Shown here: piece by piece, positions 29,034 through 37,903 of the stretch
How the letters are laid out: each line of letters starts with the position of its first letter
Numbering within the stretch: the first letter of the stretch is position 1
The notes under the pieces: model-generated
What the model saw: only the letters and a program-made list of their open reading frames with translations
Database searches by the model: none
What the model was told of the DNA's origin: nothing
Translations under genes and position numbers: made by a program
Assembly (NCBI RefSeq): GCF_001006005.1
Contig: NZ_CP011254.1
Location: forward strand, 3,286,001 to 3,350,000
Direction: 5' to 3'
Origin: Serratia fonticola
GTDB lineage: Bacteria > Pseudomonadota > Gammaproteobacteria > Enterobacterales > Enterobacteriaceae
Length of the DNA: 64,000 bases

Positions 29034-30311
29034 TTATGCCTGTGCCGCCGTTTGGCGATTGTTTTTCTGCTTCATCAATACGTTGACGGTAAAGAAGATC
29101 ACGGTGCCGATCAGCAGGATGGCGGCGGAGATATAGAACCCCATCACCTTGGAGCCGGTGCTGTCGGAGATCACCCCGGTGAGGAAGGGAGCAATCACTG
29201 AAGAGGACATGCCGAAAAAGTTAAACACGCCAAAGCTGGTGCCGTAGCCTTTCTTCGGAGCGTTATCTGCCACGAAGGAGATCATGATCGGATCCACCGC
29301 CAGCTTACCGAGCAGGCCGTAAAGGATCAGGCTGACCAGCAGGGTGGTGGAGTCCGGTGAGATCACGGTGCAGACCAGCGTCACGGCGGCACAGATTTGC
29401 AAGAAGATGATCAACTGCACTTTCTTGGCGCGGAAACGGTCAGACATGCGGCTGAAGAACAGCGCCCCTGGCACGGAGGCAAAGGCCACCAGCGCGGCAG
29501 AGAAGCCGATGGCCACTCCTTCGAACCCACGTTCCTGTTGCAGGAAGGAAGGCAGCCAGGTCACGATCATGTAGTAGCCATAGCAGGTGGCGAAATACAT
29601 CACGTAGGCGGAAATCATCCGCAGGCTGAACAACCCACTGGCTTCCTCGGTCTCTTCCACTGGCGTGGCCGCAGAGGCTGCCGGGCTGGCGGCCAGAGAG
29701 GCGGTGTAGGAGCCCCCCTTGATCACCAGGAAGAACACCACCGTCATTACCACCAGCAGGCCGGTGATGATAAACAGCATGATTTGCCAGTCCATCCCCA
29801 TGCTTTTCACCAGCAGGCTGGAGGCGATCAGGCCAATGGCCATCCCCAGTGCGGAGCCGCTGTTGATAATGGCGGTGGCCAAACCACGGCGTTCCAGCGG
29901 AATGTTTTCTGATGACAGCGAGTATGCCGAGCCGTAGTAAGAGCCACAGCCCATCCCGGCCAGCAGGCTACCGGCGTAGATCATGGTCAGGCTGGTGGCG
30001 TTACCGATCAGCAAGGTGGCGATGATAAACAGGCAAAAGCCTGGGATCAGCACCACCTTCTTGCCGAACTTATCCACCAGGATCCCGGCGGGGATTTGCA
30101 TCCCGGTATAGGCAAAGAAGTAGAAGCTGGCGATCAGGCCCATCTCGGCGTTGGAATGCGAGCCGATGGTTGCCTGGATCTCAGGGAAGATCGGTGTCAG
30201 CACCGTGCGGTAAATCCAGATCACCGCCCAGCCCAGACACAGGACCACCACGATTTTTTTCCAGTACAGCGGGTCAAACCCGGTGTTGGAAGAGGCTTTG
30301 CTGTTGCTCAT
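29034..30311 (-). CDS. MFS transporter embedded between allC and allE
   Basis: 425 residues with 12 membrane segments. It starts with FDPLYWKKIVVVLCLGWAVIWIYRTVLTPIFPEIQ and has the loop motif GILVDKFGKKVVLIPG. Its start codon overlaps the allC stop as ATGA (30308-30311), so it is translationally coupled to allC and clearly part of the degradative operon. E. coli has no transporter here. The best guess is uptake or release of allantoate, ureidoglycine or ureidoglycolate. It resembles the MFS gene at 37904 in layout (GWxxIxxxRxVLxPIxPxIQ), suggesting paralogy. Confidence 0.88.
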   Translation of the reverse strand: MSNSKASSNTGFDPLYWKKIVVVLCLGWAVIWIYRTVLTPIFPEIQATIGSHSNAEMGLIASFYFFAYTGMQIPAGILVDKFGKKVVLIPGFCLFIIATLLIGNATSLTMIYAGSLLAGMGCGSYYGSAYSLSSENIPLERRGLATAIINSGSALGMAIGLIASSLLVKSMGMDWQIMLFIITGLLVVMTVVFFLVIKGGSYTASLAASPAASAATPVEETEEASGLFSLRMISAYVMYFATCYGYYMIVTWLPSFLQQERGFEGVAIGFSAALVAFASVPGALFFSRMSDRFRAKKVQLIIFLQICAAVTLVCTVISPDSTTLLVSLILYGLLGKLAVDPIMISFVADNAPKKGYGTSFGVFNFFGMSSSVIAPFLTGVISDSTGSKVMGFYISAAILLIGTVIFFTVNVLMKQKNNRQTAAQA

Positions 30312-31555
30312 AGGCGGGCTCCCTGCTCGGTATAGGCCAGTTGGTATAAGGTATGCGCCAGAATTTTCACCCCTTCGGCCAGGTCGGACAGTTCGGTTTT
30401 CTCCGCCGGGTTATGGCTGATACCGGCAATGCTTGGCACAAACATCATCACCGTCGGCACGTGCGGGGCAAAAATCTGTGAGTCATGGCCAGCACCGCTG
30501 TGGATCATGCGGTAGTTCATCTTATGGCTTTCACACAGGTGGCTGACGCAGGCCAGCAGCTGTTTGTCCATTGGGATCGGCGTTTCATCCATCCACAGGT
30601 CGATCTCGACCTCAATGCTCATTTCGGCACAGATACGCTGAATATCGGCTTCGATCTCTTGGGTAAAACGCAGCAGCGTTGCTTTGTCGGTGTGGCGGCA
30701 ATCCAGGGTGAAATGAGTGAAACCAGGCACGACGTTGACGGTGTTAGGCTTGGGCTCGACCTTGCCAAAGGTCAGCACCAGCGGGTCGCCTTCCGCTTTG
30801 GCCTTGGCGATGGATTCGCAGCAGATCCGGCTGAAGGCATAAACGGTATCTTTGCGGTAACCCATTGGCGTGGTGCCCGCGTGGTTGGCCTCGCCCTTGA
30901 GTTTGATATCGTAGCGGCGCTGGCCGACGATGCTGGTGACTATGCCAATGGTTTTTCCTTCGGTCTCCAACACTTTGCCCTGCTCGATATGCAGTTCAAC
31001 GAAGGCGGCGATATCTTTGCGCAGCGGTTGGTCTTGCGGGCGGAAGTCAAAGCCTGCGCTATGCATGGCGTCAACGAAATTCACGCCTTTGGCATCACAG
31101 ATGCTTTTGACTTCTTCCGGGCGAGCGGAGCCGATAATGTTTTTACTGCCCCAGAAAACGTAAGGGAAACGGCTGCCTTCCTCCTCGGCCAGAGAGATGA
31201 CTTCCAGCGTGCGCAATGGCGCGCCGTAGGTCTCTTTGAGATGTTTGATCGCCAGATAGGCGGCTTCGATGCCAAATTGACCATCAAGGTTGCCGCCGTT
31301 GACGACCGTATCGATGTGCGAGCCAGAAAGGATCACATGATCGGGATATTTGCTGCCCTGCAGGCGGCCGGATAAATTGCCGACGGCATCAAAAGAGGTC
31401 GCCAGACCGGCGGTTTCAAAAGCCTGCTTCAGCGCCTGTTGGGCTTCCACCCACTCAGAGGTATACAGCAAACGCGTCATGCCGCCGCTGGGAGCTGCCC
31501 CGATCTTGGATAACCAGCCAGAAGTTTCACTAATTTCTTGTTGGAAATTCTTCAT
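30308..31555 (-). CDS. allC: Allantoate amidohydrolase
   Basis: M20-family metalloenzyme hydrolysing allantoate to (S)-ureidoglycine, CO2 and NH3. 415 residues (E. coli 411). Metal ligands are visible in SGSHIDTVVNGG (His), NLDGQFG (Asp), LAEEEGSRF (Glu pair) and FVELHIEQG (His), with the C-terminal His in SGAGHDSQIFAP. Overlaps the downstream MFS gene by 4 bases. Lies 120 bases after allD in the same direction. Confidence 0.97.
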   Translation of the reverse strand: MKNFQQEISETSGWLSKIGAAPSGGMTRLLYTSEWVEAQQALKQAFETAGLATSFDAVGNLSGRLQGSKYPDHVILSGSHIDTVVNGGNLDGQFGIEAAYLAIKHLKETYGAPLRTLEVISLAEEEGSRFPYVFWGSKNIIGSARPEEVKSICDAKGVNFVDAMHSAGFDFRPQDQPLRKDIAAFVELHIEQGKVLETEGKTIGIVTSIVGQRRYDIKLKGEANHAGTTPMGYRKDTVYAFSRICCESIAKAKAEGDPLVLTFGKVEPKPNTVNVVPGFTHFTLDCRHTDKATLLRFTQEIEADIQRICAEMSIEVEIDLWMDETPIPMDKQLLACVSHLCESHKMNYRMIHSGAGHDSQIFAPHVPTVMMFVPSIAGISHNPAEKTELSDLAEGVKILAHTLYQLAYTEQGARL

Positions 31556-31629
31556 ATTTATCTGCCTGTTTGTAACGTCCCTGAGACATGCGCCAACTCA
31601 GCTTTGTCGGGAGGGTTGATAAGGGAAAT

Positions 31630-31655
31630 GGCGGTGAAAATAGCTTTTCTCCGCC
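31630..31655. other. Intercistronic hairpin between allD and allC
   Basis: GGCGGTGAAAA and TTTTCTCCGCC form an 11-position stem with one mismatch and a TAGC loop. It may tune message stability or partial termination between the two genes. Confidence 0.5.
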
Positions 31656-31675
31656 TGATTTAATTGATCTGACGA

Positions 31676-32725
31676 TTAACTGGCGAACGGATCTTTATGG
31701 TCGTAGGAACGTTGGTAAATATCATCAGAAATCAGGTATTGATAAATGTCGTCAACAATATCGATGCCATTCTTTTCATTTTCTATTTCACGCATATGGC
31801 TACCCTGGCCAGGGTAGAGCACTTGTTTCACGCCAGGCGCCGGTTTGATTTCGTTCAGTTCTCTCATTACCTGGCTGATATGTTTGCGGAAGGTCACTTC
31901 GTTGGTGAAATAGCTTGGGTTGAGCACGATATGCAGTTGGCCCAATTCCCGGCCTGCGCTTAAATCGTGATACATCGAGCTGACGTGTTTGCCGAACGGC
32001 AGGCCAAGCAACACGCCGGATAGAATATCGACCATCATCATCAGGCCGTAACCTTTTGGCCCGGCGATAGGCAACAGACCGCTGACGGCGAAAGGATCGG
32101 TGGTGTTATTGCCTTCGCTGTCTACCGCCCAGGTATCCGGGATTGGCACGTTGCGTGAGCGAGCATCCAGCACCTTGCCCCAGGCTTGAACCGTAGTGGC
32201 CATATCGAAGGTCATGATGTCGTCGCCTTCGGCCGGTGCCGAGAAAGCGATAGGGTTGGTGCCGTAATAGACCTCTGCACCGCCATATGGGACGACCATC
32301 GGATCCGACTGACACACTGATATGCCAATCATGCCCGCATGGGCGGCCTGTTGCACAAAGTAAGACAGCGCGCCACTGTGGCCGATGCGGCGAACGCCTA
32401 CCACCGCTACGCCGTTCTCTTTCGCCATTTCGATGGCGTGGTCCATACCCAGCTTGGCTGCGACGTGCCCGGCACCGTTGTCGCCATCAAAAACTGCGCT
32501 GCAAGGGCCGGTTTTTTCAAAGGTGAAATGCGGGTCGTTATTGGTGCCGCCTTTGCTGATGCGTTCAGAATAATATTCCACCCTCACCGCGCCGTGGGAA
32601 TGGATCCCGCGCGCATCCGCATGGACCAAAACGTCCGCGACAATCCCGGCGTGTTCCTGGCTTAGGCCTGCAGAATGAATTTTATTTTGAATCAGTTGGT
32701 GCAGTTGCTGCTTAGAGACTTTCAT
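31676..32725 (-). CDS. allD: Ureidoglycolate dehydrogenase
   Basis: NAD-dependent LDH2/malate-type oxidoreductase that oxidises (S)-ureidoglycolate to oxalurate. 349 residues, as in E. coli. Features include DARGIHSHGAVRVEYYSERI near the N-terminus with the catalytic His, GVRRIGHSGALSYFVQQAA, DMATTVQAWGKV and LPIAGPKGYGLMMMVDILSG. First gene of the minus-strand unit. Divergent from fdrA, whose products act on its oxalurate product. The intergenic region holds a 10-bp inverted repeat that may bind AllS. Confidence 0.96.
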   Translation of the reverse strand: MKVSKQQLHQLIQNKIHSAGLSQEHAGIVADVLVHADARGIHSHGAVRVEYYSERISKGGTNNDPHFTFEKTGPCSAVFDGDNGAGHVAAKLGMDHAIEMAKENGVAVVGVRRIGHSGALSYFVQQAAHAGMIGISVCQSDPMVVPYGGAEVYYGTNPIAFSAPAEGDDIMTFDMATTVQAWGKVLDARSRNVPIPDTWAVDSEGNNTTDPFAVSGLLPIAGPKGYGLMMMVDILSGVLLGLPFGKHVSSMYHDLSAGRELGQLHIVLNPSYFTNEVTFRKHISQVMRELNEIKPAPGVKQVLYPGQGSHMREIENEKNGIDIVDDIYQYLISDDIYQRSYDHKDPFAS

Positions 32726-33089
32726 AGACAGTCCTTTCGTTACTACGGTTTATTTAAACTATCTCTGTCTCCTACTGTATAAACATAGCAAGGGAATAAT
32801 GTGATCCAGACGGCTATTGTTTTATTGGCTTAAATTTTCATTGAATGGCATTACCATTGTTAGATTATTTTTAACAAAGCGCCGTGTTTCTGATGATTGA
32901 ATTTAATTAATTCCCACCGGACTTGATGATTTTTTCTAACAATGGGCAAAGTGTGATGAGACTCACCTTCGTCAACGGGTTTTATTTGTAGCTTGGCCAA
33001 TAAGAATATGGGGTCTGAAATAAATAGGTTGCTAAAAATATCTGAGAACGCCCATTGCGAAGTTCACATGCTGTTTTAAGGATATCACT
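32726..33089. promoter_or_regulatory. allD-fdrA divergent control region
   Basis: 364 bp, AT-rich, no gene. CCATTGTTAG (32854-32863) and its exact inverse CTAACAATGG (32936-32945) are spaced by 72 bp. The first also forms TTGTTA-N9-TAACAA (32857-32877), a dyad of the T-rich/A-rich type used by LysR regulators. In E. coli this promoter pair is AllS-dependent. Assignment to AllS is inference. Confidence 0.55.
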
Positions 33090-34757
33090 ATGATCCATGC
33101 TTTTATAAAAAAAGGGAGCTTTCAGGATTCCGTCAGCCTGATGCTAATTTCCCGCAAGCTTAGCGAATCACCCAACGTCGAAGAAATATCGGTCATGATG
33201 GGGACACCGGCCAATAAATCCTTACTTGAAGCGACCGGTTTCTGGCATCCGCAATTCAGTGAAGCGACCCCCAATGATATTTGCGTGGCCATCAAGGCGG
33301 AGTCTGCCGATGACAGCATCACTGCACAGATCGGTGAAGCGTTAGACCTGGCGTTGAAAGCCATTGCTCAGGGGCAGCAGGGCGGAAAACGCCTGCTCAA
33401 GGCACGCAGTTGGCGCATGGCGCGACAGAAGCTGCCGGATGCCAATATGGTGCTGATTTCCATTGCAGGGGAATATGCCGCGCAACTGGCCGATCAGGCG
33501 CTGGACGATGGCTGCAACGTGATGATGTTTTCCGACAACGTCAGCGTTGAGCAGGAAGTGGCGCTAAAAACCAAGGCGCGCGACAAGGGCCTGATTGTGA
33601 TGGGGCCAGACTGCGGCACGGCCAATATTGCCGGGGCACCGCTGGCCTTTGCCAACGTCGCCCCCAAAGGCATGATCGGCATCATTGGCGCCTCGGGAAC
33701 GGGTATCCAGGAGCTGACCTCACAAATTACCCTGGCCGGGCAGGGTGTCTCTCATGCCATTGGCTTGGGCGGGCGTGATTTAACCGCCGAAATCGGTGGT
33801 ATCAGCGCTATCACCGCACTGCGTATGTTGGCGGCCGATCCGCAAAGCCAGGTGTTGGCGTTTGTCTCCAAGCCTCCGGCCGAAGCGGTACGTCAACGGG
33901 TTATCGATGAGATGAAGACCCTTGGCAAACCGGTTGTCGCGTTGTTCCTTGGCGCCAGGAACGCACTGAAGCAGGAAGATAACATCACCTTCGCCACTAC
34001 ATTGGATGAGGCTGCACGCCTGGCAGCGATGTTGGCAAACGTGCAGCAAATGGCCGCACAGCAACCTGCGGTATGCGGTGGCAAAATCTCCGGTCTGTAC
34101 GCCGGTGGCACGCTGGCAGCGGAATGCGCCATGTTGCTGGCCGATCGGCTGGGCGTGGAGGCCGACAGCAAGCATCAGCATGGCTCAATGCTCAATGCCG
34201 ACGGGCACCGCATTATTGATATGGGGGACGATTTCTACACCCAGGGTAAACCGCACCCAATGATCGACCCGTCTACCCGTAATCAGGAAATCGCTCGCCT
34301 TGCTCAGCAGCCGCAGATTGGCGTGTTGCTGCTGGATGTGGTGATTGGCTATGGCGCCCAGGAAGATCCCGCAGATTCCTTGGCTACCGAAGTCAAACGC
34401 GTACGCGAAAAGCGTGGTGCGGCACATCCGCTGGCAGTTATCGCCACGGTGACAGGCACCGAACAAGATCCCCAGCAGCGTTCGAAACAGATTGCCACGC
34501 TCAACGAGGCGGGCATTGCCGTGATGAATTCGCTGCCTGAAGCGGTAGCGCTGGCCTGCCAGTTAATCGCCCCTCCTGCGCTGGGTACTAACGAACCCGC
34601 ACCCGCCATGCTGGCCGGTGTTTCCGTGATCAATGCAGGCTTGCGTAGCTTTGCCGACGATCTGCAAACCAACGAAATTTCAGTGGTGCATTACCAATGG
34701 GCCCCGGTGGCCGGTGGTAATCAACGATTGGCTAACATACTGAAAAATTTAAAGTAA
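33090..34757 (+). CDS. fdrA: FdrA, oxamate carbamoyltransferase subunit (AllF)
   Basis: 555 residues, identical in length to E. coli FdrA. The fold is that of the succinyl-CoA synthetase alpha/acyl-CoA synthetase family. An N-terminal CoA-binding-like domain (ANMVLISIAGEYAAQLADQALDDG) is followed by GPDCGTANIAGAPLAFANV, GIIGASGTGIQELTSQ and GGTLAAECAMLLAD. In recent E. coli work, as I recall, FdrA, YlbE and YlbF together (AllFGH) form oxamate transcarbamylase, splitting oxalurate to oxamate plus carbamoyl phosphate. AAGGA precedes the ATG. ylbE starts 9 bases later. Confidence 0.93.
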   Translation: MIHAFIKKGSFQDSVSLMLISRKLSESPNVEEISVMMGTPANKSLLEATGFWHPQFSEATPNDICVAIKAESADDSITAQIGEALDLALKAIAQGQQGGKRLLKARSWRMARQKLPDANMVLISIAGEYAAQLADQALDDGCNVMMFSDNVSVEQEVALKTKARDKGLIVMGPDCGTANIAGAPLAFANVAPKGMIGIIGASGTGIQELTSQITLAGQGVSHAIGLGGRDLTAEIGGISAITALRMLAADPQSQVLAFVSKPPAEAVRQRVIDEMKTLGKPVVALFLGARNALKQEDNITFATTLDEAARLAAMLANVQQMAAQQPAVCGGKISGLYAGGTLAAECAMLLADRLGVEADSKHQHGSMLNADGHRIIDMGDDFYTQGKPHPMIDPSTRNQEIARLAQQPQIGVLLLDVVIGYGAQEDPADSLATEVKRVREKRGAAHPLAVIATVTGTEQDPQQRSKQIATLNEAGIAVMNSLPEAVALACQLIAPPALGTNEPAPAMLAGVSVINAGLRSFADDLQTNEISVVHYQWAPVAGGNQRLANILKNLK

Positions 34758-34766
34758 GGGATTGAT

Positions 34767-36032
34767 ATGTACGCAACTATTGAACAAGCAAACGCTGCCG
34801 TTATCGCCAGGATCCGTGAAGCCCGCCCACATTGGCAGGATGTTGATTTAGCTAAAAACCTGATCCCGCAGTTGGCACAGGGGAGAAAATTGCTGCATGC
34901 CGGCCCGCCGGTCACCTGGGCGGAAATGAGTGGCCCGGTTCGCGGTGCCTGCATTGGGGCCTGCCTGTTTGAGCAGTGGGCCGAAAGCGAGCAGCAGGCG
35001 TTGGCGCTGCTGGAAAAGGGTGAGATTGAATTCATCCCTTGCCATAACGTCAGTGCCGTTGGCCCGATGGGGGGCATCACCTCGGCCCATATGCCGCTGG
35101 TGGTGGTGAAAAACACCGTTCATGGCAACCATGCCTACTGCAACCTGAACGAAGGGATCGGTAAGGTGATGCGCTTTGGTGCCTATGGGCCAGACGTGCA
35201 GGCTCGCCTGTGCTGGATGCGTGACTCATTGGCACCGGTACTGAAAGAGGTACTGGCCACCTTTGATGAAGGGATCGATCTTACCGCCGTCATGGCTCAG
35301 GCCATCACCATGGGGGACGAGTTCCACCAGCGTAATATCGCGGCGTCGGCGCTGCTGATGCGTCTGTTAGCCCCGAAAATCAGCCTGCTTGAGCGGGACA
35401 ACGTTGAGCTGGCCAAGGTCATGCAATTCCTCAGCATCACCGATCAGTTCTTCCTCAACCTGGCGATGGCCTATTGCAAGGCGGCCATGGATGCCGGGGC
35501 CGAGATTAAACAAGGCACCATCGTGACGGTGATGACCCGTAACGGCAAAAACTTTGGCATCAAGATCAGCGGCATGGGCGACCAATGGTTTACCGCGCCG
35601 GTCAATACGCCGGAAGGCCTGTTCTTCTCCGGCTATAGCCAGGCCGACGCCAACCCGGATATTGGCGATAGCGCCATTACCGAGACCTTCGGCATTGGCG
35701 GCGCGGCCATGGTCGCTGCACCAGGCGTGACCCGCTTTGTCGGTGCTGCCGGTGGCATGAGTGCCGCGACCGATATCTCCGAAGAGATGGCCGAGATTTA
35801 CCTGGAACGCAACATGATGCTGCAAATCCCAACCTGGGACTTCCAAGGCGCCTGCTTGGGGCTGGATGCCCGTCGGGTGGTGGAAACCGGTATTACGCCG
35901 TTGATCAACACCGGGATTGCCCACCGTGAAGCCGGGGTTGGGCAGATTGGTGCCGGTACCGTGCGTGCTCCATTAGGCTGCTTTGAAAAAGCCATCGAAG
36001 CGCTGGCAGAAAAGCTGGGCATCAGCGCGTAA
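34767..36032 (+). CDS. ylbE: YlbE, oxamate carbamoyltransferase subunit (AllG)
   Basis: 421 residues (E. coli 419), DUF1116 family. Typical pieces are LHAGPPVTWAEMSGPVRGACIGACLFEQWA, NVSAVGPMGGITSAHMPL, NEGIGKVMRFGAYGPDV and ITPLINTGIAHREAGVGQIGAG. Soluble, no membrane segments. Between fdrA and ylbF with small gaps (9 and 43 bases), indicating one operon. The catalytic residues of this family are not known to me. Confidence 0.93.
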   Translation: MYATIEQANAAVIARIREARPHWQDVDLAKNLIPQLAQGRKLLHAGPPVTWAEMSGPVRGACIGACLFEQWAESEQQALALLEKGEIEFIPCHNVSAVGPMGGITSAHMPLVVVKNTVHGNHAYCNLNEGIGKVMRFGAYGPDVQARLCWMRDSLAPVLKEVLATFDEGIDLTAVMAQAITMGDEFHQRNIAASALLMRLLAPKISLLERDNVELAKVMQFLSITDQFFLNLAMAYCKAAMDAGAEIKQGTIVTVMTRNGKNFGIKISGMGDQWFTAPVNTPEGLFFSGYSQADANPDIGDSAITETFGIGGAAMVAAPGVTRFVGAAGGMSAATDISEEMAEIYLERNMMLQIPTWDFQGACLGLDARRVVETGITPLINTGIAHREAGVGQIGAGTVRAPLGCFEKAIEALAEKLGISA

Positions 36033-36075
36033 CAACCGGTTCGCCCGGAGGTAACTCCGGGCTAGGGAGCAAGTT

Positions 36076-36894
36076 ATGGACATCACCGCGTTAGCCATCA
36101 GCCGCTATGCCACGCAAGATTACGGTCCGTTACGCTGTGTGGGGCGTTTCAACAATGCCATCAACTTTCTCTCGCCCAACGATCGGTTACTGACGCTGCA
36201 CCGTGAAGGACGTGGGCTTAGCCCGATGGGCTGGGAAATTGGCGACGACGACTTCGATGAAATCTTTGACAGCCTGCCTGCGGCCCAGCATTGCCAGCTT
36301 TCACCGGCGGGGATTGAGCTCGAGGACATTGCCATCTACCGCCAGGGGAGGTGTTTGGATCTCTGCCTGAAGGTGAGTGGAGAAATTGCGTTGCCGCCAT
36401 TGGCTGCCGCGCTGGCCGATGTTGACGCCCAGACCGGCCTGTTTGGCCGCCTGGATAGCCTGGTTGACCAGCCGCATTGCCTGGAAATTCGCGAGCTACA
36501 GCAGCACTTTACCGCCTGGTTGTTGGGGCAGAAAGTAGACTGGAGCGCCGTGCTTGGCAAAGGCCCTGGCTTGACGCCAAGCAATGATGACACGGTGCTG
36601 GGCATGTTGTTGGCGGCTCATCTTGATAGCCGCGTGGATGTCGTAAGGTTGCCGTCCTTTTTTGCCGCCAGCCAACCTTTAAACCAGTTGACCACCTTGG
36701 TCAGCGTCCACTATTTGCAGTTTGCCGAGCAGGGGATCTTCTCCACCCCGGTACAACTTCTGGCACGCGCCTTACTCAGGCCTCAAGAATTACCCGCGGC
36801 CATCAACGACATGTTGGCAACTGGCCATTTTTCCGGTGCGGACACGCTATTGGGCGTCTGGTTGGGCGCGATGGCAATCAATCGTCTTTATTAA
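36076..36894 (+). CDS. ylbF: YlbF, oxamate carbamoyltransferase subunit (AllH)
   Basis: 272 residues (E. coli 271), DUF2877 family. Recognised by VGRFNNAINFLSPNDRLLTLHREGRGLSPMGWE-type sequence near the N-terminus and the conserved LGKGPGLTPSNDDTVLGMLLA loop. Preceded by CTAGGGAGCAAGTT. Third member of the oxalurate-splitting set. The order fdrA-ylbE-ylbF-carbamate kinase is as in E. coli. Confidence 0.92.
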   Translation: MDITALAISRYATQDYGPLRCVGRFNNAINFLSPNDRLLTLHREGRGLSPMGWEIGDDDFDEIFDSLPAAQHCQLSPAGIELEDIAIYRQGRCLDLCLKVSGEIALPPLAAALADVDAQTGLFGRLDSLVDQPHCLEIRELQQHFTAWLLGQKVDWSAVLGKGPGLTPSNDDTVLGMLLAAHLDSRVDVVRLPSFFAASQPLNQLTTLVSVHYLQFAEQGIFSTPVQLLARALLRPQELPAAINDMLATGHFSGADTLLGVWLGAMAINRLY

Positions 36895-36963
36895 TTTATC
36901 AGCGGAAAACCATGCCGAATGCCGTTCGGTATGGGCTGCTATTACTTGAAAATGGGTATCTGA

Positions 36964-37866
36964 ATGGAAACTTTAGTAATTGCCTTGGGGGGCAACGCCC
37001 TGTTAAAGCGTGGCGCGGTGTTATCTGCAGAGAATCAGTACCAGAGCATTGCGTTAATTGCCGATGCCATTGGCAAGCTGGCCAAGAAATACCGCATCGC
37101 CATCGTGCACGGTAACGGCCCACAGGTGGGGCTGTTGGCGTTACAAAACCTGTCCTATCGCGATGTTCCCCCTTATCCGCTCGACATTCTGGTGGCAGAA
37201 AGCCAGGGCATGATCGGCTATATGCTGGCGCAGCAGCTAGGGGCGTTCCATCCGGCTCAGCCGGTGTCCACATTGCTGACTCGCGTCTTGGTGGACAGCG
37301 AAGATCCGGCGTATCGGGAACCCAGTAAATTTATCGGGCCGGTTTATGAGCCACAGCAGCAAGCCGAGCTGGAAAATAAGTATGGCTGGAGCATGAAGCT
37401 GGATGGGAAATACCTGCGCCGGGTGGTGCCTTCCCCTGAACCGAAAAAGATTATCGATATTGAAGCGATCAATCTGCTGCTGGCGAAAAACCACATCGTG
37501 ATTTGCAACGGCGGTGGCGGCGTTCCGATGGTGGCCAGCGCACAGGGGATGGTCGGCAGCGAAGCGGTGATCGACAAGGATCTGGCCTCTGCGTTACTGG
37601 CCGAAGCCCTGGATGCCGATCACCTGGTGATCCTTACCGATGCGGATGCGGTGTATCAGCACTGGGGCACCCCGCAGCAAAAAGCCATTCGTTCGGCCAC
37701 CACCCAAGAGCTGGCCCCGATGGCGGTAGCCGATGGCTCGATGGGGCCAAAAATCATGGCGGTCAGCCGCTTTGTGCAGCGTAGCGGCAAGGTGGCACAT
37801 ATCGGTGCCTTGCAGGATATCGAGTCGGTACTGGCAGGCACTGCGGGGACATTAATTACGCCGTAA
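36964..37866 (+). CDS. ybcF: Catabolic carbamate kinase (AllK/YbcF type)
   Basis: Amino-acid-kinase-fold enzyme that transfers the phosphate of carbamoyl phosphate to ADP, the energy-yielding last step of anaerobic allantoin use. 300 residues. Motifs are ALGGNALLKRG, IVHGNGPQVGLLALQ, ICNGGGGVPMV, VIDKDLASALLAEALDADHLVILTDADAVY and GSMGPKIMAVSRFV. The ribosome site is weak (GGGTATCTGA). A small CATGCCGAA/TTCGGTATG hairpin lies at 36910-36932 in the gap after ylbF. Confidence 0.95.
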   Translation: METLVIALGGNALLKRGAVLSAENQYQSIALIADAIGKLAKKYRIAIVHGNGPQVGLLALQNLSYRDVPPYPLDILVAESQGMIGYMLAQQLGAFHPAQPVSTLLTRVLVDSEDPAYREPSKFIGPVYEPQQQAELENKYGWSMKLDGKYLRRVVPSPEPKKIIDIEAINLLLAKNHIVICNGGGGVPMVASAQGMVGSEAVIDKDLASALLAEALDADHLVILTDADAVYQHWGTPQQKAIRSATTQELAPMAVADGSMGPKIMAVSRFVQRSGKVAHIGALQDIESVLAGTAGTLITP

Positions 37867-37903
37867 TACTGGATGGGCCGAGCGGCCCATTAACCAAGGG
37901 AAA

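Noticed and set aside
30485..31375. 296-codon open frame antisense to allC
   Set aside because: No recognisable motif; allC on the other strand has all its metal ligands.
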